A program made the translations under genes and the position numbers. The notes below the pieces were generated by a model. It saw only the letters and a program-made list of their open reading frames with translations. It was not told where the DNA came from and ran no database searches. This document shows positions 25,763 to 36,148 of a stretch of DNA of 64,000 nt, piece by piece. Each line of letters opens with the position of its first letter. Position 1 is the first letter of the stretch. Location of the stretch: the NCBI GenBank assembly GCA_002270565.1, contig NQMI01000052.1, positions 124,001 to 188,000 of the forward strand, written 5' to 3'. The DNA is from Stenocarpella maydis (taxonomy: Eukaryota; Ascomycota; Sordariomycetes; Diaporthales; Diaporthaceae).

Positions 25763-26616
25763 TCACATTGTAACGCCCATGGCCGCCTGGGCATCCCTAA
25801 TCTTCGTCTCCTGCTTCACCAGGGCCTGCGACAGCTTGAAGAGGCGGTCCCTCTCGTCCCTGATTGCCGCCCTGACATGGGTCGCAGCATTGTGCATCCC
25901 GTCCTGGATCTGCGTCTTGAGCACCGCCTCCAGGCTCTCGAGGCGCTTGGTCGACCTGGCCATGGCTGTGCGCACCTTGTTGAGGCTGTCCTGGCTGGCC
26001 TTCATCATGGCCGCGGAGGGCGCAGCCGAAGGCGTGGCGGAGGACGCGGCCGAGGGCGTCCCGATCGCTCCAGAGGAGGGCCCGCTGCTGGGGGGCGGGG
26101 CCATGCCCGGCGTGGCAGTGAGGCTGGGATCATGTGCCGCGGTGTCGCCCCCGTTGGCGGGCTCGGACATGGCAGAGGGTCCCGGCATGCCGGCCATGGG
26201 CGCGTCGGGGGCGATGGGGCCGTCTAGGTCGAATGCGAAGGATGGCTCGCTGCCGCTGCTGTTCAGATAGGCCTCGCATTTGGTGAGGTGGTTCTTCATG
26301 CGCTGGATGTTGTCGGCGCAGGCGTCCTTGTTGCAGTGCAGGCAGAAGGCCCGCTTCTGGGCGTGTGCCTCATCCTGAAGGCGATATTAGCTGGCGACGT
26401 TCACTGTTTGATTGTATGAGATGACTCCTTGTTATAAATAAATAGGATGGCGTGTCAGGGATGCCATGGAATCGTATCAGATCGACGCGGCGTTCAGAAC
26501 GCGCTGTAGCTTTCGTTGCCGACGCCAGGAGACGTGGTAAATACAGTCCTGCCAGATGCACTCACCTCGTAAGTGCGGAAGTGGATCCTCGTGTCACTGT
26601 CAAGTTTTCGAGGCAT
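25763..26616 (-). CDS. Unrecognised protein with N-terminal Cys2/His-Cys finger and C-terminal coiled coil
   Basis: I do not recognise the family. Two exons (26616-26566 and 26374-25763) flank a 191-bp phase-0 intron, giving 220 aa. Exon 1 reads MPRKLDSDTRIHFRTYE. Exon 2 opens with a zinc-finger-like CLHCNKDAC...HLTKC (spacing C-x2-C then H-x4-C), as in BED-type fingers. Residues about 70-140 are Pro/Ala/Gly/Ser-rich and likely disordered. The final 80 residues (MMKASQDSLNKVRTAMARSTKRLESLEAVLK onward) form heptads typical of a coiled coil. The spliced exon 1 supplies the only good ATG and continues the basic N-terminus, which supports the model. A nuclear DNA-binding or scaffold role is only a guess. 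Confidence 0.65.
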
Positions 26617-27534
26617 AGTGGCCGTGTTTGTCTTTCGCTCCCCTTCCCCTCTGCTGCCTTCTATCGTGGAGTGTTATTGTCCCACTTCAATGCGGATGGA
26701 TGTCCATAAGGTTGGCGGATAGAGCAGATGGAGCGTTCAGAACAGTAGCGTAAGACACCAAAATTTCTGAAAGTTACGCGTGGTTGCACAGACCCTAACC
26801 CTATCGATGTCCACCTCCATCGACTCAAACCAAAGCCGCCCTCAAGTGCCTTAATCCCACCGACCAGTGATCCTGTGCAAACTAAATCATAGCTAATACA
26901 TCAATGTATATGTATGTATATTTATATATGCATCTCTTGTTAATTCCTCTCCATAAGTTATTATATTAATGGATTGAGAAGAGCCCCCCCGGGGATGTTT
27001 AAATTTCAGCAGTGTGGCAAGGGTACCCAGGTACATGTAAGCAAGGAGCAACGAGGTCCGAAGGGTTGAGCTTGACTTGTGTCTGCCTGGAAGTTGCATG
27101 TAGTTTTATAGACTCTTGTAGCACGATGAAGTTTGTCGAGTCCGTAAAGTTGTCACTGCTAGCATCAATGTTGGCCTCGTGGGCGAATAAGGCGCCGTGC
27201 AAAGGCTAGCCTCACCGGCATAGCCAGAGTCTTCCTCCACCCGCCTTTCATCAGAGAAGGTAAGCCCAACCTTCTTGTGATTTGGAATTCTAGGTTGAGT
27301 TCGTTTCTGATGGGTCACAGTTGAGTTCGGAAAAGCCAGCTCAAGTTCTCTATCACGATGCTGCCAAGTTTGCCTGCAGGAACTTTAGAATGAGCACACA
27401 AGGCTCAAGTCGTATGCAGCCATTTCACCCACAATTTACACTCATCTGCGAAATCATCAGGTAGTACTCGAGGAAAAGCCAGATGTCCCACAATCAGCCT
27501 CGGTCTGACTAAGCCACGCGGTCGATGATACGAC
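26617..27534. other. Intergenic stretch between a gene and the transposon island
   Basis: Contains a short interstitial telomere-like CCCTAACCCT at about 26798, a TATATG-type microsatellite near 26903-26930 and an AT-rich patch. No gene seen. Confidence 0.5.
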
Positions 27535-27752
27535 TAGGCCCGGGAAATACCCACCCATGGGTACCCATAGGTACCCATACACGGACACCAGGTCCTAAAA
27601 TAGACCGTGGGGCCGCTGGCTCAATTGTCAGCCCTAGTATCTATATTCTATTATCAGCCTGAAGCAATCATCAACTCGCCAATCGTCAACTCGCACACCC
27701 AACGGCCCAGGGATCAGCGGAGCGGGACATGGATCGAGCTTGCAAGATACGC
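27535..27752 (+). repeat. Left inverted-repeat arm
   Basis: Begins TAGGCCCGGGAAATACCCAC and includes palindromic GGGTACCC/ATGGGTACCCAT words, then the 39-bp block TCAGCGGAGCGGGAC...GATACGC. A 24-bp segment CTTGCAAGATACGCTAGCCC is duplicated in tandem just inside (27738-27790). Confidence 0.7.
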
Positions 27753-27790
27753 TAGCCCACTCCGCTTGCAAGATACGCTAGCCCACTCTA
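27738..27790 (+). repeat. Short direct duplication inside the left arm
   Basis: The segment GCTTGCAAGATACGCTAGCC occurs twice in direct orientation with a few bases between. It is absent as a duplicate from the right arm. Confidence 0.7.
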
Positions 27791-27870
27791 CTTGCAGCAA
27801 CATAGCGTTCTGCTTATCCCCATGCCTTCTGCCTTATAAACGCCGGATCACATAACCTAGGAACAACACC

Positions 27871-27962
27871 AAGTGGTGTAGCCAGCAGAAGGCGAGATAA
27901 TGAATGCTAACAATGTTGGGTCTCTAAGCGCCCGTAACCCGAAGGTTGCGGGTGCGAGTAAT
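27871..27962 (+). other. tRNA-like stretch with A-box and weak B-box, possible SINE head
   Basis: The stretch GTGGTGTAGCCAGCAG followed by AAGGCG resembles a tRNA A-box/D-arm. About 50 bp later, CCCGAAGGTTGCGGGTGCGA followed by GTA resembles an anticodon-arm 3' half plus B-box (GGTGCGAGTAA against GGTTCGANTCC). A stem TTGGG/CCCGA can form around an enlarged loop. The T-stem does not close, so it is not a functional tRNA; a decayed tRNA-derived sequence is possible. Confidence 0.25.
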
Positions 27963-28028
27963 ACACAAAGCGAAAAACTGATCCCCTGGCCGGCTTCTTT
28001 TTTAAGCCAGAGGGATCCGGTAAGGACT

Positions 28029-28371
28029 TTTTCCTTAACGAGGGCGGGCTTCCTTAACGCAGGCTTCCTCAACGAGGGCTTCCTCAACAAGGGCTGGCTT
28101 CCTCAACGAGGGCTGGCTTCCTCAACGAGGGCTGGCTTCCTCAATGAGGGCTGGCTTCCTTGACGAGGGCGGGCTTCCTCAACGAGGGCTTCCTCAACGA
28201 GGGCTGGCTTCCTTAACAAGGGCGGGCTTCCTTAACGCAGGCTTCCTCAACGAGGGCTTCCTCAATGAGGGCGGGCTTCCTTAACGAGGGCGGGCTTCCT
28301 TCACAAGGGCTAGCTTCCTTGATGAGGGCTGGCTTCCTTGACGAGGGCGGGCTTCTTTAATGCTGGCTTCA
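28029..28371 (+). repeat. Degenerate minisatellite, unit about 15-19 bp (GGCTTCCTCAACGAGG core)
   Basis: About twenty tandem copies of a G/C-rich unit alternate between a 15-bp form (CTTCCTCAACGAGGG) and a 19-bp form (CTGGCTTCCTCAACGAGGG). Variants differ mainly by C/T changes (CCTCAACG, CCTTAACG, CCTTGACG). CCTC and GAGG in each unit can pair. Open frames give repeats of GFLNEGFLN/GWLPQRG, which I regard as by-products. It lies inside the transposon island, upstream of the Helitron relic. Confidence 0.85.
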
Positions 28372-29545
28372 CTATGGTTAGGACTGCTTGCTCTAATGTG
28401 CCGGGACAACCTCTGCCTAGGATGATGCAATAACAATGCAATATCTCGTGATAGCCCGGCGCGGCTTCTAGTGTGACTGTATCATATGCAAGGCAGTACG
28501 ACTTATATGCCATATAAGGCGTCACTTACCCCTATTCTGCAACAACCACCATACCGCATATATGCCTTCATGGTACTAACATTCGACTTCAATTTACCAG
28601 TAGGGACTCACTATTACGGTTAAAGGAGCAATACCTTACCAGCTCTCTCACGAGGGCGCAGGTTTAAACACAATGCCTACCATTCCTTTTTTTTACTATT
28701 TTTTTTTTACAGCAAGAAGGGAGTCCAACCTTCCAGCTAATTCAAGCTAACTAACATCATCAGCTACTCCAAATAGCAGCGGCAGCTAGCCACCAGCTGT
28801 TGCCAATATTATAGTAGTTAGGAAAAGTCTTCGAATTTAAGCATTTTAAGCTCTGCAGTGCTTAGGGGCGACTGCGGCGGCCGTTAGTAATGAGGGTTGG
28901 TGTGGGTGTGGTGGTGCCAAGCATTACCCTCATTGCCCTCACTGCCATCGTTGCCATCGCTGCCATCGCTACCGCCATCCTTGAGCTTGATTCTTCTCGC
29001 CAGGCAATCATCTGATATTTGCTATCCTAGCAGCTGCAACTACTAATAAAGAGGAAGATAAGGTTATCATTATCTACGCTTGGTTTCATAATTAACAGGG
29101 CTTCCGCCCGGTCAGACCTAACGGGCGAGATCCTCATACTCTTCTTATTTAACTAAAACGATAATTCTCAGGATATCAACTCTATCTCTACTGCGCCTTA
29201 CAACCGGCTCAAGTACACCATTCACCCGCAAGTAGTAGTCTTCAGCAAGCGGACTCTATTACCACACAATCTTATAAGCATAGAGTTAATATCCTGGGCT
29301 ATATTCCCCTTGTTAGTTAGTAGGTAAGTATTTTGGTACTAGAAGAAAGAAATAGTCAGCAGAAAACACTCAGAAACCAAGCTGAATACTCATCAAAAAG
29401 AATAGCAAGCAAGAATAATGGCGGCATACACCGGTTAGAGGAAAGCATAAATCATTATCTATCAACCAGATATCTACTACTCCAAAACCCCTAATCTATA
29501 GAATTAGTTATAAAGGTTCTCCTCCCTCCACTAAGTACCTCCCTC
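28372..29545. other. Non-coding part of the transposon island, 3' side of the Helitron
   Basis: Includes poly-T tracts near 28690-28710, a GCCATC microsatellite around 28940-28980 and a CGCCCG/CGGGCG hairpin near 29106-29128. A Helitron 3' terminus (hairpin then CTRR on the minus strand) should lie somewhere here, but I cannot place it without aligned copies. Confidence 0.45.
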
Positions 29546-32500
29546 CTATGCTAGATCATCGTTAAAGGCTAGGTCTGGAGCAGCAGGCAGCTGCTGCAGA
29601 TGAAGACGGCTGTTAAGGATCTCCCCGGCATCACAACGCCGCAGATAGTCCTTTGTACGCCGCAGACCAGTATTATCCTTAACCACCTTAAGATCAGCCA
29701 GCAAGAACAGCTCCTCAAACATCAAGCCCTCAAGCATCTTAACCCTCAAAACAGCAACATATATCAGGCCAGCAGTAAACTGCTTGGCCGCGATATTAAG
29801 GACTGCGCGGTCTAGTATTGCCCCCTAAGACTTATATACAGTGATAGCATACGCAATAGACATGGGAAACTGCATCCGGAAGCAAGCAGCCTTGCCCTTC
29901 TCAAAGTCTCGCTTTAACGGGAAGACAGGCACAATATCCTGGGGCAGCTCACCATAAAAGCAAGCCGGGCCGCTATACTTATCCATCTTAATCAGGACAA
30001 CAAAGGGCTATATATAGCGGGGATCTTCAACATCAGCAGCCTATACGATATCATAAACAATCCCCATCACACCATTAACAAGGCCAGCAACTATCCACAG
30101 GTTCTCTATCAGCATCACGCAAGCACCACAGCAGAGGGTAAGAGAGTTATACAGGTTTCCAGCATCCTTAGAATCAACAGCCTCCGCACCTAGACCAATA
30201 TTTATCGCCTTACAGTTAACAACCAGAGCATCAAGATACTCCAAGTAGGTAGTATTAAACTCACAAACCTCAGCATTCATGCCATAGATGCAGAGGGCAT
30301 CATCAAACTTCTTGACCTCATCCAGGGGCAAGCCACTCTAAATACAGCTCGCCAACATCCGCCAATATAGCTGCATAGGGTTGTTCTCCCGCAGCCCGCC
30401 TAGAGCAGCACAAAACGCAGCCTGACTGTCGCCCTGCTGCCAGACCACCTATATCAGCTCGATAGTCCTATTGAACTGCTCATAGGCAGCACGACCGGCC
30501 TTATCCCGAGCCTCTCTCAGCTGGGAGTCATCAGCAAAGAGCGGCTTCATGGCCACAGGGGGGAGCTAGTGGAAGTCGCCCATAAGGACAACATTCCGGC
30601 CACCAAAAAACAGATCCGCACACTCAAAGATCTACCGCATACGCTAATCAATAAAGTAAAGCATCCAGGAACCAATCATCAACTTCTCATCAATCACAAA
30701 GTACTCAACATAGCGGTACTTATTCCGGATATTAGTGGCCTCCACAACTATTAGCTAGGGAAGCTCCCCAGACCCAAATATCATAATGGGGATCTTAAAG
30801 AAAGAGTGGATCGTCTGGCCCTAGATGGCGTTTGCTACAACGCCAGTAGGAGCAGCCTTCTCTATCACCCAGTGCAGAATACCATAGGTCGTAAAGATCT
30901 GCTAAACTGCAGCAGAAATCATCTTGAGGGTATACATCTTGCCAGTACCACCAGGACCGTCAACCTAAAGGAGGAGCTAATCAGCAGCCAAGCGAATGTG
31001 GTTGCTGCCATATCAACCACTGCTAGCGAAGCATTCCTAGTGCCCAACAACAGTATCATACAGCAGGCGCTACTCAAAGTTGAGGCTATCTGCAGCCGAT
31101 GGGGAAAGGTTATCATCATTACCCAAGCCAAAAGGGTGGTTAAGCATCATATTCTTCCAGAAATCAGCCCTCTCATCAAAGAGCTAACTATAACAACCAA
31201 CATAAGGGGTCCAATCATATTAACAATCAATCTCACGGTTCCCCAGCAGCTCAACATCATCCGTATCCATACCCACCCCCAGAAGCTGGGCAGCAAGCAG
31301 CTACCAGTCCTCCTCATTCATCTACTCACGCTTAGCATCAGGGTCCTCCTAGAAGCCCTCATCCTCAGCATCAGGCGGAATATCGCCATAGTAATCATCC
31401 TTATGCTCATGAATAGCTCGGCAGTACTCATATGCCTCAGCAAAGGTATTAAACTAGACGCCATCTATACTCTTAAGCTCCTCAATTTCCTTATAAGGGT
31501 GGTGCAATATCAGCTTAACGCAAGCAAAGTCCTCAAACTAATCTCCTCTGCAGTCAGGCTTATAGCGAGGAAAGTAGTTAAGAATACAAGGCTTGGCCCA
31601 GCCCGAGAAGTAGGCCCAAGGGGACCTAGAGTAATTAACAATAGTCAAGAAGTCAAAATACTCAAGATCTGCCCACTCCGCTGCCCAATCACAGTACTTC
31701 TGATAAAGCAGCTTGAACTCACAAACGTTATCAGTATCCAGATTAATCACAGCCATGCTATAGCCAGAATCAGGGTACCAGCAGTCAACAAACTGGAACT
31801 TATAACTACACTCAACCAACAGCAAACCCAGAAGGTAGTAAGCAACCTCCATACCCAGCCAGTCCCGCTCAGCAACCAGCTTATTCATCATCTTACCAAC
31901 AAGGGATACCAGGGGCTTTGCATGGTTAACCTTAGGAATCAACTCATAAAGCATCTCATTATATGGCTAAGTCTTAGTCTCAGCCTTGCTACAGTACTTA
32001 GCAACATAGTTGATTACAGCCCGGAGGGATATACAGGGCGCAGTATCAGTATTTGCCAGCCAGCCAAGGGTAACACCGCGGATATAATTATTCATCCAGG
32101 GGTCATTCCAGATGCCATCAAACACATCCCACGGGCACAGCTTCTTATCATTAAGGGTACGAGTCAGCTAAGCCATATCATGCAGTAAACATTCATAATA
32201 GAAGCAGCAAAGGGGTTCATCAGACCACTTGCCATCCAGAAGCTTATGCTTCCACAAGCAGTACGCCTCACTACAATTATAACGCTACACCCTATTAAGC
32301 ACACAAGACAGAAAGCCGAAAAATATATCATCAGCAGGAACATGGACCAGAGGGTTATCCTCTTATAGGGCCATCTCACAGCCCGGCTCAAGGTTCCACG
32401 CCTTAACATAAAGGCCCCAGAAGTTAACAAAGGCTTCCTTCTCATCCTCATCAAAGAAGCCATCAGGGCCCGCCTAGGGAACATCACGAAGCCAGAAGAG

Positions 32501-34126
32501 ACCATAGGCATGAGTACTACCACAGCCCTACCACTCAAACCGGTACCACCATACCGCAACTCCAAACTTAAGCACCAGGTACTCCTCAAAGAACATCATA
32601 ATCCGCTAGTAGAAGTAGTATACTACAATATAGGGGTTCTCCCAGAGATTCTTACATACAATCCTTATCTTACCTATATCATCCACAGCAAGCCAGCTAT
32701 CATAATCAGGCATAGCCCTAGCGAGAGATTCTTAATATAAATCAGCAGCTAAAAACATAATGAATATATAAGGGCACTTAAGGGTATAGCACTAAGCAAG
32801 CAGCTCATTTCTTGCCTGGTTCTAGAAGGGGCGCATGCCCTTAAGCTTGTCTGAGGACCTAATAATGGCATTCAGCAGCGCCTGTGCCTGGGGGCTATCA
32901 TCAGCAAGGGCTGCCTTCAGGTCATCAATAGTAGCAAAGTCCCAATTCTACCAGGCACCCGGGTGCTTCACAAAGAAGCTGCTAGTCTTATTAACTTAAG
33001 CTCACATATAAGTGTTAAACGCAAAGTAGGAGAAGCAAGGGTGCTATACAAACCTGCCATCATCCTGCAGCAGAGCATAATATACCCACTCAATAAAGGT
33101 AACAGTACGCTCTCATAGCACAATAAAGTTACCTTAGCCATACGGAAGCAACAATAGCATCAACATTGCAACCAATGCAACGCAGCCAATAAGGTCATTC
33201 AAGGGCGTAAACCAAATGCCCAGCATATCCATAAAGTTGCATGCTAGCTCAGCATGCCGCTCATCATATCAAAGCACAGGCGGCTACTCAGGATTTGCCT
33301 ACAGGCGGCCAGAAAGCTGCTAGCATAAACGATAGAGGTCAGCATGGGCAGTAATGAGGTTGGGGGCAGCAGAAACATCCTCAAAGGCATCCTCTTCAGA
33401 GTCATCATCATCACCACCAGCCATAGCAGCCGCTCCAGCTACAACGCGGGGGTCATCATCAGCAACCTCAACCACAGCAACCTAATCACTAAGATCACCA
33501 TCCTCAGTAAACTAGGACAGCCTCCTGAAGTCAATCTCAAGATCTCAATAATAGGGGTTATTAGCAATAAGGAATCAAAGCCACTACTTAATGACATAGC
33601 ACCAGGCACGAACTTCCTTCTTAAAAGCCGCAAGCCAATAAGGATCCTTCCTCAGGCTTACTAGCCGCAGGACCACAATATCACACTCAGATGGCAGGCA
33701 GGGCAGCTGGTTATAGAAGGTGGCAACATCCCGGAGGAAGCTAATGCAGTAGCGGCTATACCTGTGCTGCTGGCCACGAACCAACTTAACATCAACAAAG
33801 ACGTGAACTCTACTAATACACTACTCCTCAACCTATATAAGCTTTGGAAGGTTAGGAATACCACTTAAGTTCATATTATTAGCGGTAGAGAAGAAGAACG
33901 GCTCGCTAGGCAGCTTTATATCATCCTTTCAGTAGCAGTCCTTACAGATACCATCCCAAAGCTTCAAGTTGAACCAGGTATGGTTGCAGCAAGGACAGTA
34001 CTCCTTAACGGAAGCCAAGGCAAGGCAATTATTAAAGTTCATAATAAGCTGCTTCTCATCATTACTAATAGATAGGTCTTGCAGGTTACCATAGAACTCA
34101 AGATCGCCTTCATTAAGGAACTCCAA
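29546..34126 (-). pseudogene. Decayed Helitron Rep/Helicase gene with RIP-like damage
   Basis: Reading minus-strand codons in one constant frame gives a fungal RepHel protein broken only by stop codons. Order: a cysteine-rich segment (CPCCNHTWF...DGICKDCY, 33.9-34.0 kb) and TISFLRDVATFYNQLP-like text near 33.7 kb; the Helitron N domain with WYRFEW*GCGSTHAYGLFWL near 32.5 kb (HUH motif, second His now Tyr); the Tyr motif NYVAKYCSKAE near 31.99 kb (intact); Pif1 helicase Walker A GPGGTGKM near 30.94 kb (expected KT), GDFH*LPPV at 30.57 kb and KS*GAILDRAV at 29.83 kb (expected KSQGATLDRAV), ending VAVLRVKMLEGLMFEELF. Replaced residues fit CAG to TAG, ACG to ATG and CAC/CAT to TAC/TAT, all C to T. 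The gene cannot make an active transposase. Confidence 0.9.
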
Positions 34127-35295
34127 GCAAGCTGGATCCTCCTCTATAGGCTGGGACTGCCGCTAAGAAGAGCGGCATAGGCATAGGCCGTAGATACTGC
34201 CCTTGCTGGAACCACGGCGGCAGCAGCTACCACCCTAGGAAGACTGGGTTAATAATATCTAGGACTGAGGCAGGAAACCATCATCACCATTATCTCACTC
34301 ACCCTTATCTTAAGTACCCTAGGTGAGTTAATGAATACACTCACAGCAGTAGTCAACAGGATCCTTATCAGCCATAGGGCGGAACTCAGCAAGAGGAAAC
34401 TCATAAAGGCAACCAATATAAATCAACTTGGACTAGTCATCCCAGGGGGTTGGCTGCTCTTCATCATCAACATCATCACAATAGATACAGATCTCCAGAT
34501 AAGTGCTGCTTTATAACTAAGGGCGGCAGCGAATGCTACAGGTTGAACACTCAAACCAGTCGTTGTGGTCATCACCACCTGGAGCACCTACAGCAGCTTG
34601 CTGCTAGCTAAGAAAGGACTAGGTTGGTTATATAGGGTCTGGGATCTCACCATGGCGACACTAGTGCTAGTGCTCACACTGCTTAGCGAGACAATGATCG
34701 TGAGCACGCTGCTTGGCCTCAGTATATCCTTCAACGCATCCACAACAGTAGAAGAGCTCCAAGAGCCCACAACATATGCCAGTCTAGCCTTTAAAGATCT
34801 CAGAAGTAGGCCTACCACAACCAACGACAGAACTTAATATACCTCAGCTTGGGAGGATCAACCCACGTTAGGGAAGTCAGCCACGGGTTAGCAAAGTGCT
34901 GTAATTGTACCTCTGCTGCCTAGTTAGGGACTCCATCTTGACCTTGCTGCCGGCAGGTTGGCTTAATAGCGGGGCAACTTTGATAACTTCCTGCATAGCT
35001 CGGGTAATTAGATGATACCCAGAAGCAGCAAGCTCCTTGGGCTAACTGGGTCGTATGGTAAGACTCAGCAGCTTGAGTGGTGCTAGGTAAGGGGGCTCAA
35101 GATAAGCCAGGCATCAGGACTGTCAACGTTCAGCAGGGTTAGCTCCCTCGGGAGAGGACATCAATTCCGCAGCTGCCTGACGATAAGGCAACAACAGAGC
35201 GGAAAGAGCCCAGCAAACAATAGATCCTTAAGACTACAGACTGATTAGCAGAAAGCTTTGTAGATAAGTGTGAGTAGTCTTGCCTGCATAGCCTG
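34127..35295 (-). other. Upstream part of the Helitron relic, frame not resolved
   Basis: Lies between the zinc-rich ORF at 35.3-35.6 kb and the long frame. Minus-strand fragments with CxxC-like pairs occur, but frames differ, suggesting introns or indels. No separate gene is supported. Confidence 0.4.
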
Positions 35296-35565
35296 TTAGG
35301 CGGACCAACAGGCAAAGCAGTTCTTCACTGGCTGCTTGCCGTGCTTTGGGGCAAACTGTGTGAGGGATTTGATGTTCTGGCAGCTATAACACTGCTTGGC
35401 GACGCCCTTAATCTCATAGTCGTAGATCTCGCTATCATCGCGAGCATCACGTTTGTAAGGTTTGAAAGGGTCCTCACCACCGCCCGGCAGGTCAGGAGGA
35501 GGAGGGCCAGCAGCAGCCAACATACTGAGCACAGCTGTAAAGACTGCAGGAGGATGTTTTAGCAA
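35296..35565 (-). pseudogene. Probable N-terminal cysteine-rich exon of the Helitron
   Basis: An 89-codon minus-strand frame ends in QCYSCQNIKSLTQFAPKHGK...NCFACWSA, a CxxC-x(n)-CxxC zinc-binding pattern often seen at the start of fungal Helitron proteins. Codon frame differs from the main relic, so an intron or frameshift intervenes. It is not a free-standing gene. Confidence 0.45.
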
Positions 35566-35871
35566 TGGGAATCACTTCTGATAATGGGAATCAGTTGATA
35601 AGGAAAGAATTGGATATAGGTTAGAGGAAAAAAGTTGAGGTTAATGGTTAACATTAATGGGAATAGTGGTGTGCAGGAAGCAAACCATCTGCAGCAGGCA
35701 CTAGCAGCTACAGCCCTAGCTAACTAAGCAACCCAAGCACACTCCACGCCCAATATCAACCACACCTCTTCATCATCAACACCATAGAAACCACTAAACA
35801 ATACAAATTAACTATTTTAAAGCAACTTGGTGATAGATTCAGTCTATTCTGAAGGCGTCCTCTTGTTATTT

Positions 35872-35890
35872 CTAGGGGGGAACCCCCTAG
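35872..35890. repeat. Perfect 8-bp-arm hairpin, CTAGGGGG-GAA-CCCCCTAG
   Basis: A very short perfect inverted repeat. It is followed by two direct copies of a 17-bp word (CACGCCCCCTTCCGGCC) at 35929-35965. Such structures are common at transposon termini; this may mark the minus-strand 5' end of the Helitron. Confidence 0.75.
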
Positions 35891-36148
35891 GACCCCCTGC
35901 CTGCAGCGCTGAGCCTACGGCACCTAACCACGCCCCCTTCCGGCCCACGCCCCCTTCCGGCCCGCGCCTTCCTCTTCAACAACAGACCACGATTTTCAAC
36001 GACATATCTTCTTAACAATTTCCTCTCGGCTAAATACTTCCAGAGGTACATCATCATTAACCAATCCACGTTCGAGGATTCACAACGGACCAATCCACAT
36101 TAAGATAACTTTCGGGTATTTAAACATAGTAATAACGCTACACGGGCC

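Noticed and set aside
26798..26808. Telomere repeat
   Set aside because: Only about two CCCTAA units, so it is not a telomere and may be chance.
28029..28371. CRISPR-like array
   Set aside because: Units are contiguous without unique spacers and the genome is eukaryotic; it is a minisatellite.
30806..32188. A 460-codon plus-strand open frame within the transposon
   Set aside because: It is the antisense of the Helitron relic. Low stop frequency results from the opposite-strand codon pattern; the minus strand carries all motifs.
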